From the NCBI GenBank assembly GCA_037693485.1, contig CM075351.1:98908001-98972000 (forward strand): a stretch of 64,000 nt of DNA. The letters run 5' to 3'. Under the pieces are notes generated by a model. The model was not told the origin of the DNA. It was given only the letters and a program-made list of their open reading frames with translations, and ran no database searches. This DNA comes from Kitagawia praeruptora (Eukaryota > Streptophyta > Magnoliopsida > Apiales > Apiaceae). Below, one piece after another: positions 10,321-21,232 of the stretch. The first letter of the stretch is position 1; each line of letters begins with the position of its first letter. A program made the translations under genes and the position numbers.

Positions 10321-10720
10321 GGTTAGGCTCCAGAGAGAACACCCTTAAAAAGAGAACGGGAGAACACATCATCTAACCATTGAATCTATTAGATCTAATG
10401 GTCCCGTCAACAACACCCAATACAAAAAAGTCTTATAATTCTACCCTCTATCCATTCATTAAAAAAAATATAAAAAAAAAACTTTTTGAAAAAAATAATA
10501 ATGATGATGATGTCACTGTGACGTCACAACAGGTTTTTAAATTTTTTTAAAAAAAAATTTTTTTTTAATTTTTTTTTATGAATGGATAGAGACTAGAATT
10601 ATAAGACTTTTTTGTATTGGGTGCCCCTAGCGGGGCCATTAGATTTAATAGATTCAATGGTTAGATGATGTGTTCTCTCGTTCTCTTTTTAAGGGTGTTC
10701 TCTCTAGAACCTTGGCCTAT
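10319..10720. mobile_element. Foldback MITE 1 in TA-rich DNA
   Basis: A near-palindromic unit of about 400 bp. The left arm (CCAGAGAGAACACCC, AAAAAGAGAACGGGAG, then CATCTAACCATTGAATC and beyond) is repeated in inverse complement on the right (10570-10720). The match extends over more than 100 bp of each arm with few mismatches. The centre is A/T homopolymers around a TGACGTCA-like core near 10515-10530. Its flanks are (AT)n on both sides, so a TSD cannot be separated from the microsatellite. Confidence 0.82.
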
Positions 10721-10744
10721 ACATATATACATATATATATATAT

Positions 10745-11291
10745 ATAGGGTCCTACTCTACTACAAACTAAAATTAACTACAAACTACAAACTAAGCATT
10801 AATTCAATATTTCATGCTAATCTAATGATCAAACTAGGGGTACCCCAATACAAAAAATGCTTAAAATAATTGGCTCTATCCAACAAAAAAATAAAAAAAA
10901 AAATAAAATATAAAAAAAAATCACTGTTCACGTGATGACGTGGCAGTGGATTTCACTGGTTAACGGTGCTTCGCACCTTCTTGTACGGCGCTTCGCGCCT
11001 TTATCATTCTAAAGTTGTAAGGAATGGCAATCAATGGTAAAGGCAATAGACGATTGACGGGTATGTCGAGGGCCTGCGGCCCTCATGACTACCTAACTCA
11101 TCCGTTTACTGTCTTAAATGCTTCGCATTTCCACGACAAGTTTTTTTTTTTTGGTGGATAGAGCCAATTATTTTAAGCATTTTTTGTGAAGGTACCCTTG
11201 GCGGGAACCTTAGAATAAATGAAATATAATTAATTTAGTGTTAGTTTGTAGTTTGTATTTAAGGATTGGTTTGTATTTGAGCAAAAGCCTA
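10745..11291. mobile_element. Foldback MITE 2 in TA-rich DNA
   Basis: Inverted arms: CTACAAACTAAAATTAACT and a tandem ACTACAAACTA block on the left, matched on the right by GTTAGTTTGTAGTTTG and its extension (11235-11275). Inner arms also pair: AAAAATGCTTAAAATAATTG near 10853 with its complement near 11165-11185. The middle (10921-11130) is unusually GC-rich for this region and holds four small perfect hairpins, listed separately. Flanked by TA-rich sequence. Confidence 0.78.
10965..11130. repeat. Cluster of four perfect mini-hairpins
   Basis: Four short perfect inverted repeats with 3-nt loops lie inside MITE 2: GGTGC-TTC-GCACC (10965-10977), GGCGC-TTC-GCGCC (10987-10999), GAGGGCC-TGC-GGCCCTC (11068-11084) and AAATGC-TTC-GCATTT (11116-11130). 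Three share the core GCTTCGC, which is GCGAAGC on the other strand, a sequence known to form an exceptionally stable DNA mini-hairpin. Confidence 0.9.
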
Positions 11292-11310
11292 TATATATAT
11301 ATATATATAT

Positions 11311-11704
11311 GGTTAAGTTCTATGGAGACCAACATTTTTAGTGGAGACCGGAGACCAACATCAATCAAAACATTGCAAAAACTTATTTATTGAAAATCAT
11401 GTTCTATGAAAATCACTATACCATCTATTTCATTGAAAATCTTGAAGATCATATATGTTTTGCATGCAAATTTCATTAAAAATCTTGAAAATCATGTATG
11501 TTCTGCAAACAAAATATTGTAGAACGTATTGTTCTCCAAAGCATGTTCTGCTTGCAAATCATATATGATTTTTAAGATTTCGAATGAAATAATAATGTTA
11601 ATTGAACATTCTTTGCAAATATATATGTTTTGCAATGTTTTGAATGCATAATGTTTATGGTCTCCACGGTCTCCACTCAAATGGTGGTCTCCATAGAACT
11701 TAAC
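11311..11704. mobile_element. MITE 3 in TA-rich DNA
   Basis: Perfect inverted ends: GTTAAGTTCTATGGAGACCA on the left (11312-11331) and its complement TGGTCTCCATAGAACTTAAC on the right (11685-11704). Further pairing of GGAGACC blocks occurs inside. The interior carries degenerate repeats of GAAAATCATGT and ATCTTGAAAATCAT. Both sides are (AT)n runs. No coding sequence. Confidence 0.85.
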
Positions 11705-12004
11705 TATATATATATATATTCTAAATGTGAACTTAATATTCATTTTTATTTAAGTTCCCGTCAAATTCAAAAATAAAACTCATTTTTAATTTTTCATAAA
11801 ACATGTATAATTTTTATCTCTTATATATATTTTTCTTAGTATAATAAATAATTATGTGTTATATTTATCATCAAACTTCTTTACTTTAATCATTTAAGAT
11901 GAAAATTATTGACATAACTCTATTATGATCCATTATATAATTTTACCTCATAAGTGATTTTACAATTACTATAATTTTTATGTCATAAGTAATATAATGT
12001 ATCT

Positions 12005-12064
12005 AATATTTGTTCGATTAATACTTAACTGATTAATATTTGTTCGATTAATACTTAACTGATT
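12005..12064. repeat. Two-copy 30-bp tandem repeat
   Basis: Two adjacent 30-bp units beginning AATATTTGTTCGATTAATAC and ending in ACTGATT, identical or nearly so. The surrounding stretch 11705-12600 is AT-rich and shows no gene. Confidence 0.88.
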
Positions 12065-12626
12065 AAAATTTCTTTATCTGGTTGGTGTAAGTTGACTATC
12101 CTAATGATATACTAATAAATCCGATGAAGTAATATCGTTTTTCCAATCCCAAGGATATTACTTTAAAAAATTTATACTGTATTTATTATTTATATTTTAT
12201 CACTCAAGTTGTTTTTTTAACAAAGGTTACTCTTCTTTCCTGGTTTTAGAATGATAAAAAATAAATTTATACTTATATTTCATACTTAAACAAAAGTAAT
12301 TATTACTTATTTATTGAGTTTGAAATTTTTAATATTTTAAGTAGAAGCAATGTAGTTTCTCATTTCACAAAGAAATTTTCTTGTTTCCTGCGATATTTCA
12401 TTTGTTGAGTAGTATTACTAGTAATGATACTAGTTGTTCGCTCTTCGCTCTTAAGTTGGGCATTAAGGATCGAGAAGGACAATCACTCATTCTTAAAACT
12501 TACTTCTTAAGATCAAAGAGTTGCAGAAAAACGGAGGGAAGCTCTCCGTTCCTAGTTCTCCTAGTTCTCCTATAGTTAGATCCTCCGAAATTAGATGCAG
12601 TGAAACATTGATCATCTAGTTCTCCT

Positions 12627-12672
12627 ATTTGCACTTTGACTCGCAGCTACTACTGCGAGTCAAAGTGCAAAT
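12627..12672. repeat. Perfect 20-bp inverted repeat with 6-nt loop
   Basis: ATTTGCACTTTGACTCGCAG is followed by a CTACTA spacer and then its exact complement. There is no run of T after it, no coding context, and no clear transposon edge. It could be a miniature foldback remnant or the stem of a small RNA precursor. The stretch around it (12065-12925) holds nothing else I recognise. Confidence 0.92.
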
Positions 12673-12925
12673 ATACCCCAAGTACAGGAATGCAATGCAC
12701 AAATAGCTCTGACAAACATATATACTGTATATGTTGTTAAAGACAAAAAGCCTTATGAAATGTGCAGGAGATTACTAGTGCTTCATTGGAAAGTGAAATG
12801 CTTAAATGATGGGAAGCACACTAAATAAAAAGAACCCGCAATTATAGATAACAGATATCAATAAAATCATAACAAATTTAATATTGCACATGCAAAAAAT
12901 CATGTTTATGTATCGTATTTTGAGA

Positions 12926-13574
12926 CAGGTCCGATCCGGAATTTTTCGGGGCTATAGGCAAAATAATAATTTGGGACCCCTTTAAAAAGGTTCCTCTTAC
13001 CATAATTAAGAGCATGGTTGTAATTCGAGTCAAGCTTTTTTCACGAGTCGAGCCCGACTCGTTTAATTTCATGAGTTGAGCCGACTCGTTTAGCTAAACA
13101 AGTCTATTTAAACCAGTGGGGGTGAACTAGCTCGTATAAAATTATATTTAAACGATCCTAATCTTGTGTCCAAAATTGGCTCATTAAACTTCATTAGCTG
13201 AGTCAAACCGGCTCGTTTAGCTAAATGAGCCCGGACTTGTGTTCGAACTCGTCTCATTAAAAAACTCGAGCCTAGAAATATTTTTTTGAGAAATATTAAA
13301 AAAATTAACGAATTTATTGATGGGTGGACAAAATTTTGAGAATTAAAAATAGTTTGGATATTGGGGAGAGAAATCTGAGAAGATGAAGAATTTAATTTTG
13401 ATACAGGGGGTAAAGAGTGTGTCATTGTTGGAGGGAAAAATTTCTTCTAATTTCTACATTTTTATTGCATCAATTTTTTCAGTACTATCATTATAAAACC
13501 TAAAAAAATGGGCCCTTTTTTAAGTTTGCCCCCTTGGCCGTTGCCCCTCTAAACTACCCTCAGAACCGGGCCTG
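12926..13574. mobile_element. hAT-like element, 649 bp, split from its right TSD by a nested LTR element
   Basis: The left end reads CAGGTCCGATCCGG. The right end, read in complement, is CAGGCCCGGTTCTGAGGG. The 8-bp target repeat TTTTGAGA occurs at 12918-12925 on the left but not at 13575. It reappears at 23071-23078, after the nested LTR element and a second copy of the last 5 bp (23066-23070). So this element was inserted first and an LTR retrotransposon later landed 5 bp from its end. The interior is AT-rich, with GAGTCGAG-type repeats and no credible gene. Confidence 0.88.
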
Positions 13575-15582
13575 TGTAAAATCCGTAATTTTATTTTTAT
13601 TTTTAAAATTAGATATTAGATTTTAAAATAATTTTTAATTAGATATTTATTTTATTTAGAAAATTCTAGAATTTTAAAGGATAAGATTCGTTATAAATAG
13701 AAAGTAGCGTGAGAATATTTTAGTGAATCGATATCTTTTTAATTAAGTTAATTATGTGTGCTAAAATCTTTTATTTTAAGGAATTACTTGGAGACGTTAT
13801 AAATTTTAGGAGGAAAGTATTAGAATTACCCGAATAAAATTAGGGTTTAGATGTCTATATAATAAGTCCATTAGATTATCGGAAAAACTCGTACAGGAAC
13901 TCATTCGACCAGAAGGTGCGCCCCTTACTTTGTTAACTGGTTATTTGATTATGTCTCATGCGTTTACATGTTTAAGTGCTACTTTGATTATTATTCTTTA
14001 CTCCTGTTGTGAGTTGTGACCATTATGTACGTATATATATTGTTTATTCATGCAATCATTCGCAGTTTATGTATAGTACTAAAAGGTATTATGTCTTCTT
14101 ATATATTCATGGTTGGTTGATATATGGGTCTTTATTAATATCTAATTGAGATGCTAGAAGCCTAGAATAGTAGAATGTACGTGCCATAAAATTGAAGCCT
14201 ACTTTGATTAATTGTTAATTCTATTGGTTCGATTCTTTTTCCAAAAAAAAAAAGTTATTTCTTTACAAAAATTATCATGTGATAAGCTATTGTTTTTACC
14301 GGCTTTATATGATCTTATTTTATTTTTAAATTGATTTGTTGTTAATATTATTCGCGAGAGCATAGGATTAAATATGTTGTAAATGTGGCTAAATAAAAGT
14401 TATAAATGCATGACAATGGGAGATGAGATTTTGGTTGTTCTGTTTAAGGTTTGTTATTTTATTTATATATGCATGTTATGTTATATGGACAAGGAAGTTA
14501 ATCCATGAATGCATGCTACTGTGTTAGTATAGAATCAACATGTTTTCTACTATTTTTAAATTTTAAATGATTATATGGGCAACTTGTACTTGTTTATTCT
14601 TAAAAGTGGCCAAGGATTATTTGATCGTAAGCATGTGAAATTTGGATATCTTTATGCAGTTTTGCATATTATGTGCAGCCGATTGGTTTAAATAAATGTC
14701 TTTGTCTTGTCTTGTTGTTATATAATTTTAATTTAGCTGGGTATTTAATTGAGTAATTGATTCATTATGTTTTGTTCTGCTAATTAAATTATAGGATCAA
14801 ATTCGTGTCATTAATTTCGGTTTGGTCGCTTTCGAGGTAAGTGACTTTTCGTTGCTCACTATTATTATAAAATCTGTTTTATTCTGTTCGAAAATATCTG
14901 TTTGATTTGATTATCGAAAATTGTGATATCGAATATTGATTTTGGAAAAAAAAGAATTATTTTTAGAATTCCCCAGTTTTAGTTGCGTATCGAATCATAG
15001 AATCCGGTCACTGGATAGTGTGACATATCGAATCATAGAACTAGTTTACGCACGTTCCGAAACACATAGATACGTAAACTGGCCCCATCGAACATAGAAC
15101 CGTGTCACTGGTTTAGTGTGACCGTAATTTAGAACTGTGGGAATAAAATTTGATTTATCGTTTTGAATTTTTGTATCGATTTAAAGTTTCAGAAATTTTG
15201 TTCACTTTTGAAAATATTATTTTTTGAGCCGTTGGGCGATAGTTACTTGCTGGGCTTTGCAGCTCATTGTTTTAATATATTTCAGGTTCGGACTTTTGGA
15301 AGCTTGTTAATATTAAGGATTCGAACTATGTGGATTTCGTGCTGCTTGATTTAGATGCTATTATTGGAAAAAGACTTATCGGATTTAATGAATAAATTTT
15401 CAGTACTTTATTAGATATTGAATATTGAATTTGTGGAGTTATGTCTCCGATTTGATGATTTTAGAATATTGAATTTGACCGCTGCATTTGACTTATGGAA
15501 TATTTGCTTTATTTGAATAAAAAAATCCGTTTTGTTTAAGTTCGTAATTAGAATTAATAGTCCAAAAAGTCGGGCTGTTACA
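13575..15582 (+). repeat. 5' LTR of the gag-only element
   Basis: TG...CA-bounded, 2008 bp, repeated nearly exactly as the 3' LTR. It contains imperfect internal repeats of ATCGAATCATAGAA around 14980-15090. No open reading frame in it looks coding. Confidence 0.93.
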
Positions 15583-15584
15583 GC

Positions 15585-15597
15585 TGGCATCAGAGCC
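15585..15597 (+). other. Primer-binding site (initiator tRNA-Met type)
   Basis: TGGCATCAGAGCC starts two bases after the 5' LTR. It differs by one base from the usual complement of the initiator tRNA-Met 3' end (TGGTATCAGAGCC). This marks the minus-strand DNA priming site and fixes the plus orientation of the element. Confidence 0.9.
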
Positions 15598-15750
15598 TAG
15601 GTTTTCCTTCGGAGTGTATTAGGTATGGGACTAGTACATTCCCTAGGATGCGATCCGTATAGGTTTTGGCCTTTAAGTTAGTAAATTATTTTGAATTTAG
15701 GACATTTTGTGTGATTATTTGACCTGTTTGACTTTTGTGCTTTTTGATCA

Positions 15751-16782
15751 TTGATTATAAGTTTAAAAGTTTGTTGTTTTGAGAAAAGATGGATGGAGAA
15801 GGCAACAACAATGGCAACCAGGGCAACAACAATCAGAATGGCAACAACAATGGTGATGGTGGAAATGTTCGACCAGCTAGCTGAGACTCTGGCTACACAC
15901 GTGAATCAGCAACCCAGGCAACAGAATATCGTCTCTCAGTTCAAGCGTTTGAACCCACCAACTTTCGATGGGGCGACTGATCCGGCCATAGTCGAGATGT
16001 GGATACAGGAGATGGAAAAAGCTTTCGGACTTCTCGGTAGCAATGAGGAGCAGAAGGTCACCTTAGCTGTGTATCAATTGAAAGGAAATGCTTACGATTG
16101 GTGGCTCATGGAGAAGAGAAAGAACGAGACTGCAACCACTGAGGGAGATCCTGAACCATACACATGGGCAAAGTTCAAGAAGGCATTGGAAGATAAGTAC
16201 TTTCCGAGAACAGTTCGTCTACAAAAGGAGCGGGACTTCATTCGGCTCGAGCAAGGTGGAAAGACTATTATCGAATATGAGGCAGAATTTGCAAAGCTCT
16301 CGAAGTACGCGCCGACCTTAGTGGAAGATGAAAGTAGCCGAGCAAGAAGATTGGAAGAGGGACTTCGGACCGACATCAGGAATTCTGTGGCGTCTTTTGA
16401 ACTTCAAACGTACGAAGCTGTGCTCAACAAGGCTTTGGTGATCGAGAGAGGCCTAGCTGAATCTGAAAAGGCAACAGGCAATTGCAACAAGAAGCGGTTC
16501 GCTCCAACTGGTGGACAATCTTCTCAAGGGGGACCACTCAAGAAACCTTACGTGTATGACCGAATGGGAGGACAAGGAAATCAAGATAAGTGCACTAGGT
16601 GTGGCGGGAACCATGTTGATACAGAGTGTCGTTGGAACAAAGGTGCTTGTTTTTATTGCGGTGAAGTCGGACATAGGATTGCTCAATGCCCACATAATCC
16701 ACCACAAAGGAAAGAAGTAGATAACAAGACCGGAGGACGTGTATTTATGCTCACGGAAAGTCGCGCGAACAATCGTAATTAA
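15751..16782 (+). pseudogene. Ty3-type gag with two zinc knuckles, frameshifted near its N-terminus
   Basis: The long frame encodes a retrotransposon gag domain (from about residue 65, FKRLNPPTFDG, through WWLMEKRK, to LEEGLRTDIRNSV) and two CCHC knuckles near the end: CTRCGGNHVDTEC and CFYCGEVGHRIAQC. It ends at TAA 16780-16782. The natural start is probably the ATG at 15789, which opens an Asn/Gly-rich leader, but that frame hits TGA at 15882-15884. The gag body is in another frame, so a frameshift lies between them. The Met/Thr-rich first 40 residues of the long frame are therefore out of frame. Gag would package element RNA into particles. No pol follows; the polypurine tract begins about 65 bp later. 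Confidence 0.85.
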
Positions 16783-16848
16783 GGTATGATTTTATTTCAC
16801 TTGTAACTCATTTGATTTTATTTTGTGAATTTGGGGACCAAATTCTTT

Positions 16849-16862
16849 TAAGGAGGGGAGAA
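16849..16862 (+). other. Polypurine tract of the gag-only element
   Basis: The purine run AAGGAGGGGAGAA directly precedes the TGTAAAATCC start of the 3' LTR at 16863. This is the expected position of the plus-strand primer. Confidence 0.85.
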
Positions 16863-17042
16863 TGTAAAATCCGTAATTTTATTTTTATTTTTAAAATTAG
16901 ATATTAGATTTTAAAATAATTTTTAATTAGATATTTATTTTATTTAGAAAATTCTAGAATTCTAAAGGATAAGATTCGTTATAAATAGAAAGTAGCGTGA
17001 GAATATTTTAGTGAATCGATATCTTTTTAATTAAGTTAATTA

Positions 17043-20000
17043 ATTAAACCACCCAATTCGTTCGAAACTATCAATTAAACCACCCATTTCAAAAGTATAT
17101 CATTTAAACCACTTAATCGAGTATATATATCAGTCCGTTAGTTTCCCCGTTTTTGATTGGACGGAAAGATGACCTGTCCTCCTACGTGGCAGAGTTTAAT
17201 TCAGTTGGACGTCAACGGCTACCTTTTAATAGATATATACGATACATATAGAGGCAATTAGACATACTATCAGATATGGCAAAAGAACACACATTTCATA
17301 GTCCCAAAAGATCATAAAGTAATCATTAACAAAGTCAGACATGTCACATACCAAAAGATAACAAATCCATGCCTAAAGTTAAACATTTCAAAAGATGGGA
17401 ATAAACATAAAACTACTTAGAAGTTTGATTGGATAAGTAAAATAAAACATCCATTCACTCATCAAGGTTCACTGGATCTTCTGCATTGGAAATTGAACTG
17501 CACTTTTTCGAAACCTTCATAGTGTTTATCAGTCTGCTACTTCTTCTAGATGGAGGTGGAGCTGAAGGAGGTGATTGTGGAGGTGGTGCAGGCCGTGCAG
17601 CCCAAGATGACATTCTGTTGTATGGTGGAGCAGTGAAAGCCCAGCCACCTGCAGACTCACCCAATGTACCAAGCACTTTGGGCATCAAGTGATCACCTTC
17701 ATCAGCAGCTGAATTTGTTTGTGAAGCTTGGGTGGGAACTTTGGTAGAACTTGGCCTTCTAACAACTAACTTTGGCCTTCTAATACCAAGAGTTTTTCTT
17801 TTTGGAACTTTACTGTTAATTGTATTTTCATCACCTTGGTTTCCAGTTGCATTTTCACCTTGGTTTCCAGTTGTAGGCTCAACCCTGTGTTCTTCATTTC
17901 CACCACCTTGTGTCTCTTGTCCACCTGTATTGGCACCATTTTGAGCTGCTGTCTCACCTTCATTTTGAGGTTGCAAATCTGGGCACTTTGGCCTTCTGTG
18001 ACCTGGTTTCTTACACTTGCTTCAGTGATGAACTCTCTTGCTACTCCATCTTTGCACCTGTTCCTCTGTATTTTTTTTCTTCCCCTGAGTTCCTCCTTCC
18101 CACTCATCTCTCCTTCTTAATCTCTTGGGTCTGCCCCTTAGTTTTGTTGGGAGTTCAGGGGGAAGTAACACCTCATCACCATGAAAATCCCAATAGTCAA
18201 TACCTTTCAATGCTTGCAGAGGAAATGAATAGCTAGCTAGATACTTGTCCCTTTTATAGTAGTCTGATACATAGTCAAAAGGTTGTTCCCTTCTGTCATA
18301 AATAGCAGCCAATGCATGACTACATGGTATCCCTGTTAAGTCAAAGTTCCTACAATCACAACTCTTTTTGTCTAAATCAACTGTGACAAATCTTGTATTG
18401 TATTTGACTTGATATTTACTGTCACCATCCCAAACAGCCCTCCACTTCCTAGATTGATTAATGTTGCCATTTAAAATTTTCTTGATTTTAGGACAGAGTT
18501 GCAAGTTTGTGCCTCTCATTTCATCCCTTTATTCTCTTACCCTCCTCAACAACTTGTAATGAATTTCTTGTAACATGTCTAAAAGATGCAAGAACCTAAT
18601 AAATTACTAAACACATAAATACAGTGAAATAAGGGAATGAAATTTAAAAGATGCAAAAAACATAATGTAAGTAATTACCTTTCATTTATGATCCAAGAGT
18701 TAAAGCACTCTGACATATTATTTTCTATATTATCAGCTTTTGGCACAGTCGAAATAAATGCTTTAGACCATCCTTTAGCATCTATCCTATTCAAACTAGC
18801 AACTGCCAACTTTGAGTGGTTCTCAATTTGTCTCATGAAGTTCTTGTGGGCAACCGGATGAGTGGAACAAGCAGCATTCCAAAATGCTTTCTTAATGACA
18901 CTAGATGGAAATCTAAGAAACAAGATACAGGGCAAAACAATAAATAAAATGCAATAACATATGGTAAAATAAAAAGTAACTTTACTTACTTCTTTTTAAG
19001 ATTATTGTAGATGTGTCTAGTACAGAATCTATGTTCAGCTTTTGGTAACATCTCTTTGACTGCATTTTCAAGACCCTACATAGAAAGATAAACATGTATC
19101 AACTCCCTGTATCATGTATCATAAAAAATAAAAAGTAACAGTACAGTTACCTTTTGTTGATCACTTATGAGGGTTAATCCTAAGCCATCATTCAGATCCA
19201 AAGCATCTTTCATCAATTGAATAAACCATCTCCAGCTGTCAGTATTTTCACTTTCTACAACTGCAAAACAGATTGGATACATGCAGTTATTCCCATCTCT
19301 ACCCACTGCACTCAATAACTGTCCTCCACATACAGTTTTGAGAAAACAGCCATCCAACCCAAGCAATGGCCTGCAACCTGCTTTCCAACCATTTTTCAGT
19401 GCACCAAAGCATAAATACATCCTTTTGAACCTGTTGACATCACCATCATTCAACCTAGTGCCACATATCTTCATAGTGTTTTGTGGATTGCTTGTGAGAA
19501 CCTCATGACCAAAGTCTTTAACCCTAGAATAATGTTCCTTCAGTTGGTCAGCTACACCATCAAGGGCCATTTTTCTCACTCTCATAATCTTTATCCAAGG
19601 CACTTCTATTTCAATTTCATTCCTAACTGTCTCAATCATCTCCTTCACTCTCCATTGGGGATTTTTGTGATCCTATCACCATATATCTGAGTTAAATACT
19701 TTACACTGACAAGATTGTTCTTATAGGGCTTGGTGCAAAGATGATCAAGACACAATGTTTTGATTTCTACAATTTCACTCTGTTTTTGTCTTCTCACCCA
19801 AATCCGGAAAGTACAACCAGCAGCACACTTTACATGTGCTCTATCAGGCTCATTACACACAAAATGCACAGCCCTCCTTTCATTCAAACCATATTGCCTC
19901 ACTTGATTTCTAAACTCCTCCATGTTTACAAAAGCCATTCCCACTTTCCATTCAACCTTATCACTCCTTCTGTTTGACATACCTACAACTTTTCTTTTTT

Positions 20001-21232
20001 TCTTCTGCTCTTTAACAAGAGGAGGCCCTATGTATCCAACATATCTGTTTTCATCCTCACTTGAGGAATCGATGGACCTCAACTCATCAGAGTCAAAATC
20101 TGACTCATTAAAGGGTGTAGGTGTGGCCATTGCAACCCTCATGTCATCCCTGAATTGCTTAGATTTCTTTTTGTTCTCTCTTAATTCTTCATCACTTTCA
20201 ATTGCAAAAGAATCCCCACTGTCAGTTTCACTCTCAGTTTCATTGTATGCAAAATCTTCATCCTCACTGTCATCATACGCATCCCCATCCTCACTGTCCA
20301 CCATTTCATCCCTTATTACATGTTTCTTACCCTTGTCTTTAGCAGTCAAATCCTCAGTGAAAGAGTGGTCAACATAAAGTTCAATCTTACCGTATAGTTT
20401 GCATAAATCAACACACTCTCTAACAGTATCATCGTCGTAGAGTAACCTCAGTCCATTCGACACATTTTTACCATCATTCTTAAAATGAACTAAACATTCA
20501 GCACTATAAGCATACTTTTGTGCAAAAAGATCTAAATCCCTAAATGACAGCAAATCAGTATCAAAGTTCTTGATGACATCAATATACCCACCAATATACC
20601 CAGGGTTTCTTGCATCAGGTGTGAATGAACCATGGTGGTGAAGCTCAATATTCATAATCATACTGTAACATGCATTGAACATCTCAACAGTTTTAGTCAT
20701 ACATAAACGATTTAACATCAAAAAATAAACAAAAAAACAACAACTATATACACAAAATTGATCGACTGAAATGAACAGTAAGGCATGGACAATAAGAAAT
20801 TAGGGATTAAAGACATGTACCTTTTTCGATTAAGTGATTGAGAGTGCTTGATCGATTGGTTTCAACGTTGATCCTAGCTTCAGATTCTCGATTACAGTGA
20901 GTTCATCCTTTGTCCCCAATTTTCTTTATCACGCCATTTGTTCAATTAGGGTTGCTAATAATGTTTTATCCCGCCTAATGTCTGGTTTTTATTTTTTTTT
21001 ATTCAGCTGCCATGTAATGACATATGTGGAGACAACGTGGCTGTAACGTGTCAATACACGTCAACTACGGGACATAAAATTCTTATTTCTAACGTTTTCC
21101 GTCTTATTTTCTGATGTCATCTAACGGACTGATATACATACTCAATTAAGTGGTTTAAATGATATACTTTTGGAATGGGTGGTTTAATTGATAGTTTCGA
21201 GCGAATTGGGTGGCCCATATGATATAAAACCC
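17043..21232 (-). mobile_element. Mutator-like element (MULE) inserted in the 3' LTR
   Basis: Inverted termini of about 100 bp match with few differences: the left starts near ATTAAACCACCCAATTCG and continues to CAGTCCGTTAG (about 17143); the right end, read in complement, has the same order starting GGGCCACCCAATTCG. The flanking repeat GTTAATTA (17035-17042 and 21233-21240) is 8 bp, possibly 9 with one mismatch, close to the 9 bp expected of MULEs. A MuDR-type transposase gene fills most of the interior on the minus strand. The outermost bases of the left TIR diverge slightly from the right. Confidence 0.92.
17455..20721 (-). pseudogene. MuDR-type transposase gene with several disabling changes
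   Basis: Domains in order on the minus strand: an N-terminal PB1-like region (20640-20350), an acidic linker, the MuDR DNA-binding domain (VEWKVGMAFVNMEEFRNQVR, about 19960-19780), the MULE transposase core (PLLGLDGCFLKT, AVVESENTDSWRWFI, 19380-19200), and a SWIM zinc finger (CDCRNFDLTGIPCSHALA, about 18360-18300). A CCHC knuckle and a Pro-rich tail end at 17455. Introns are predicted at about 19150-19076, 18989-18913 and 18678-18579, with GT/AG borders. Damage: a one-base loss in an A-run near 19665-19672 shifts frame between the DNA-binding and catalytic parts; an in-frame TAA lies near 18530; and TGA at 18022-18024 replaces the first cysteine codon of the zinc knuckle. It would bind the TIRs and cut and paste the element if intact. 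Confidence 0.88.

Noticed and set aside
19922..20377. 151-codon plus-strand frame, Ser/Leu-rich
   Set aside because: Antisense shadow of the acidic linker of the MULE transposase.
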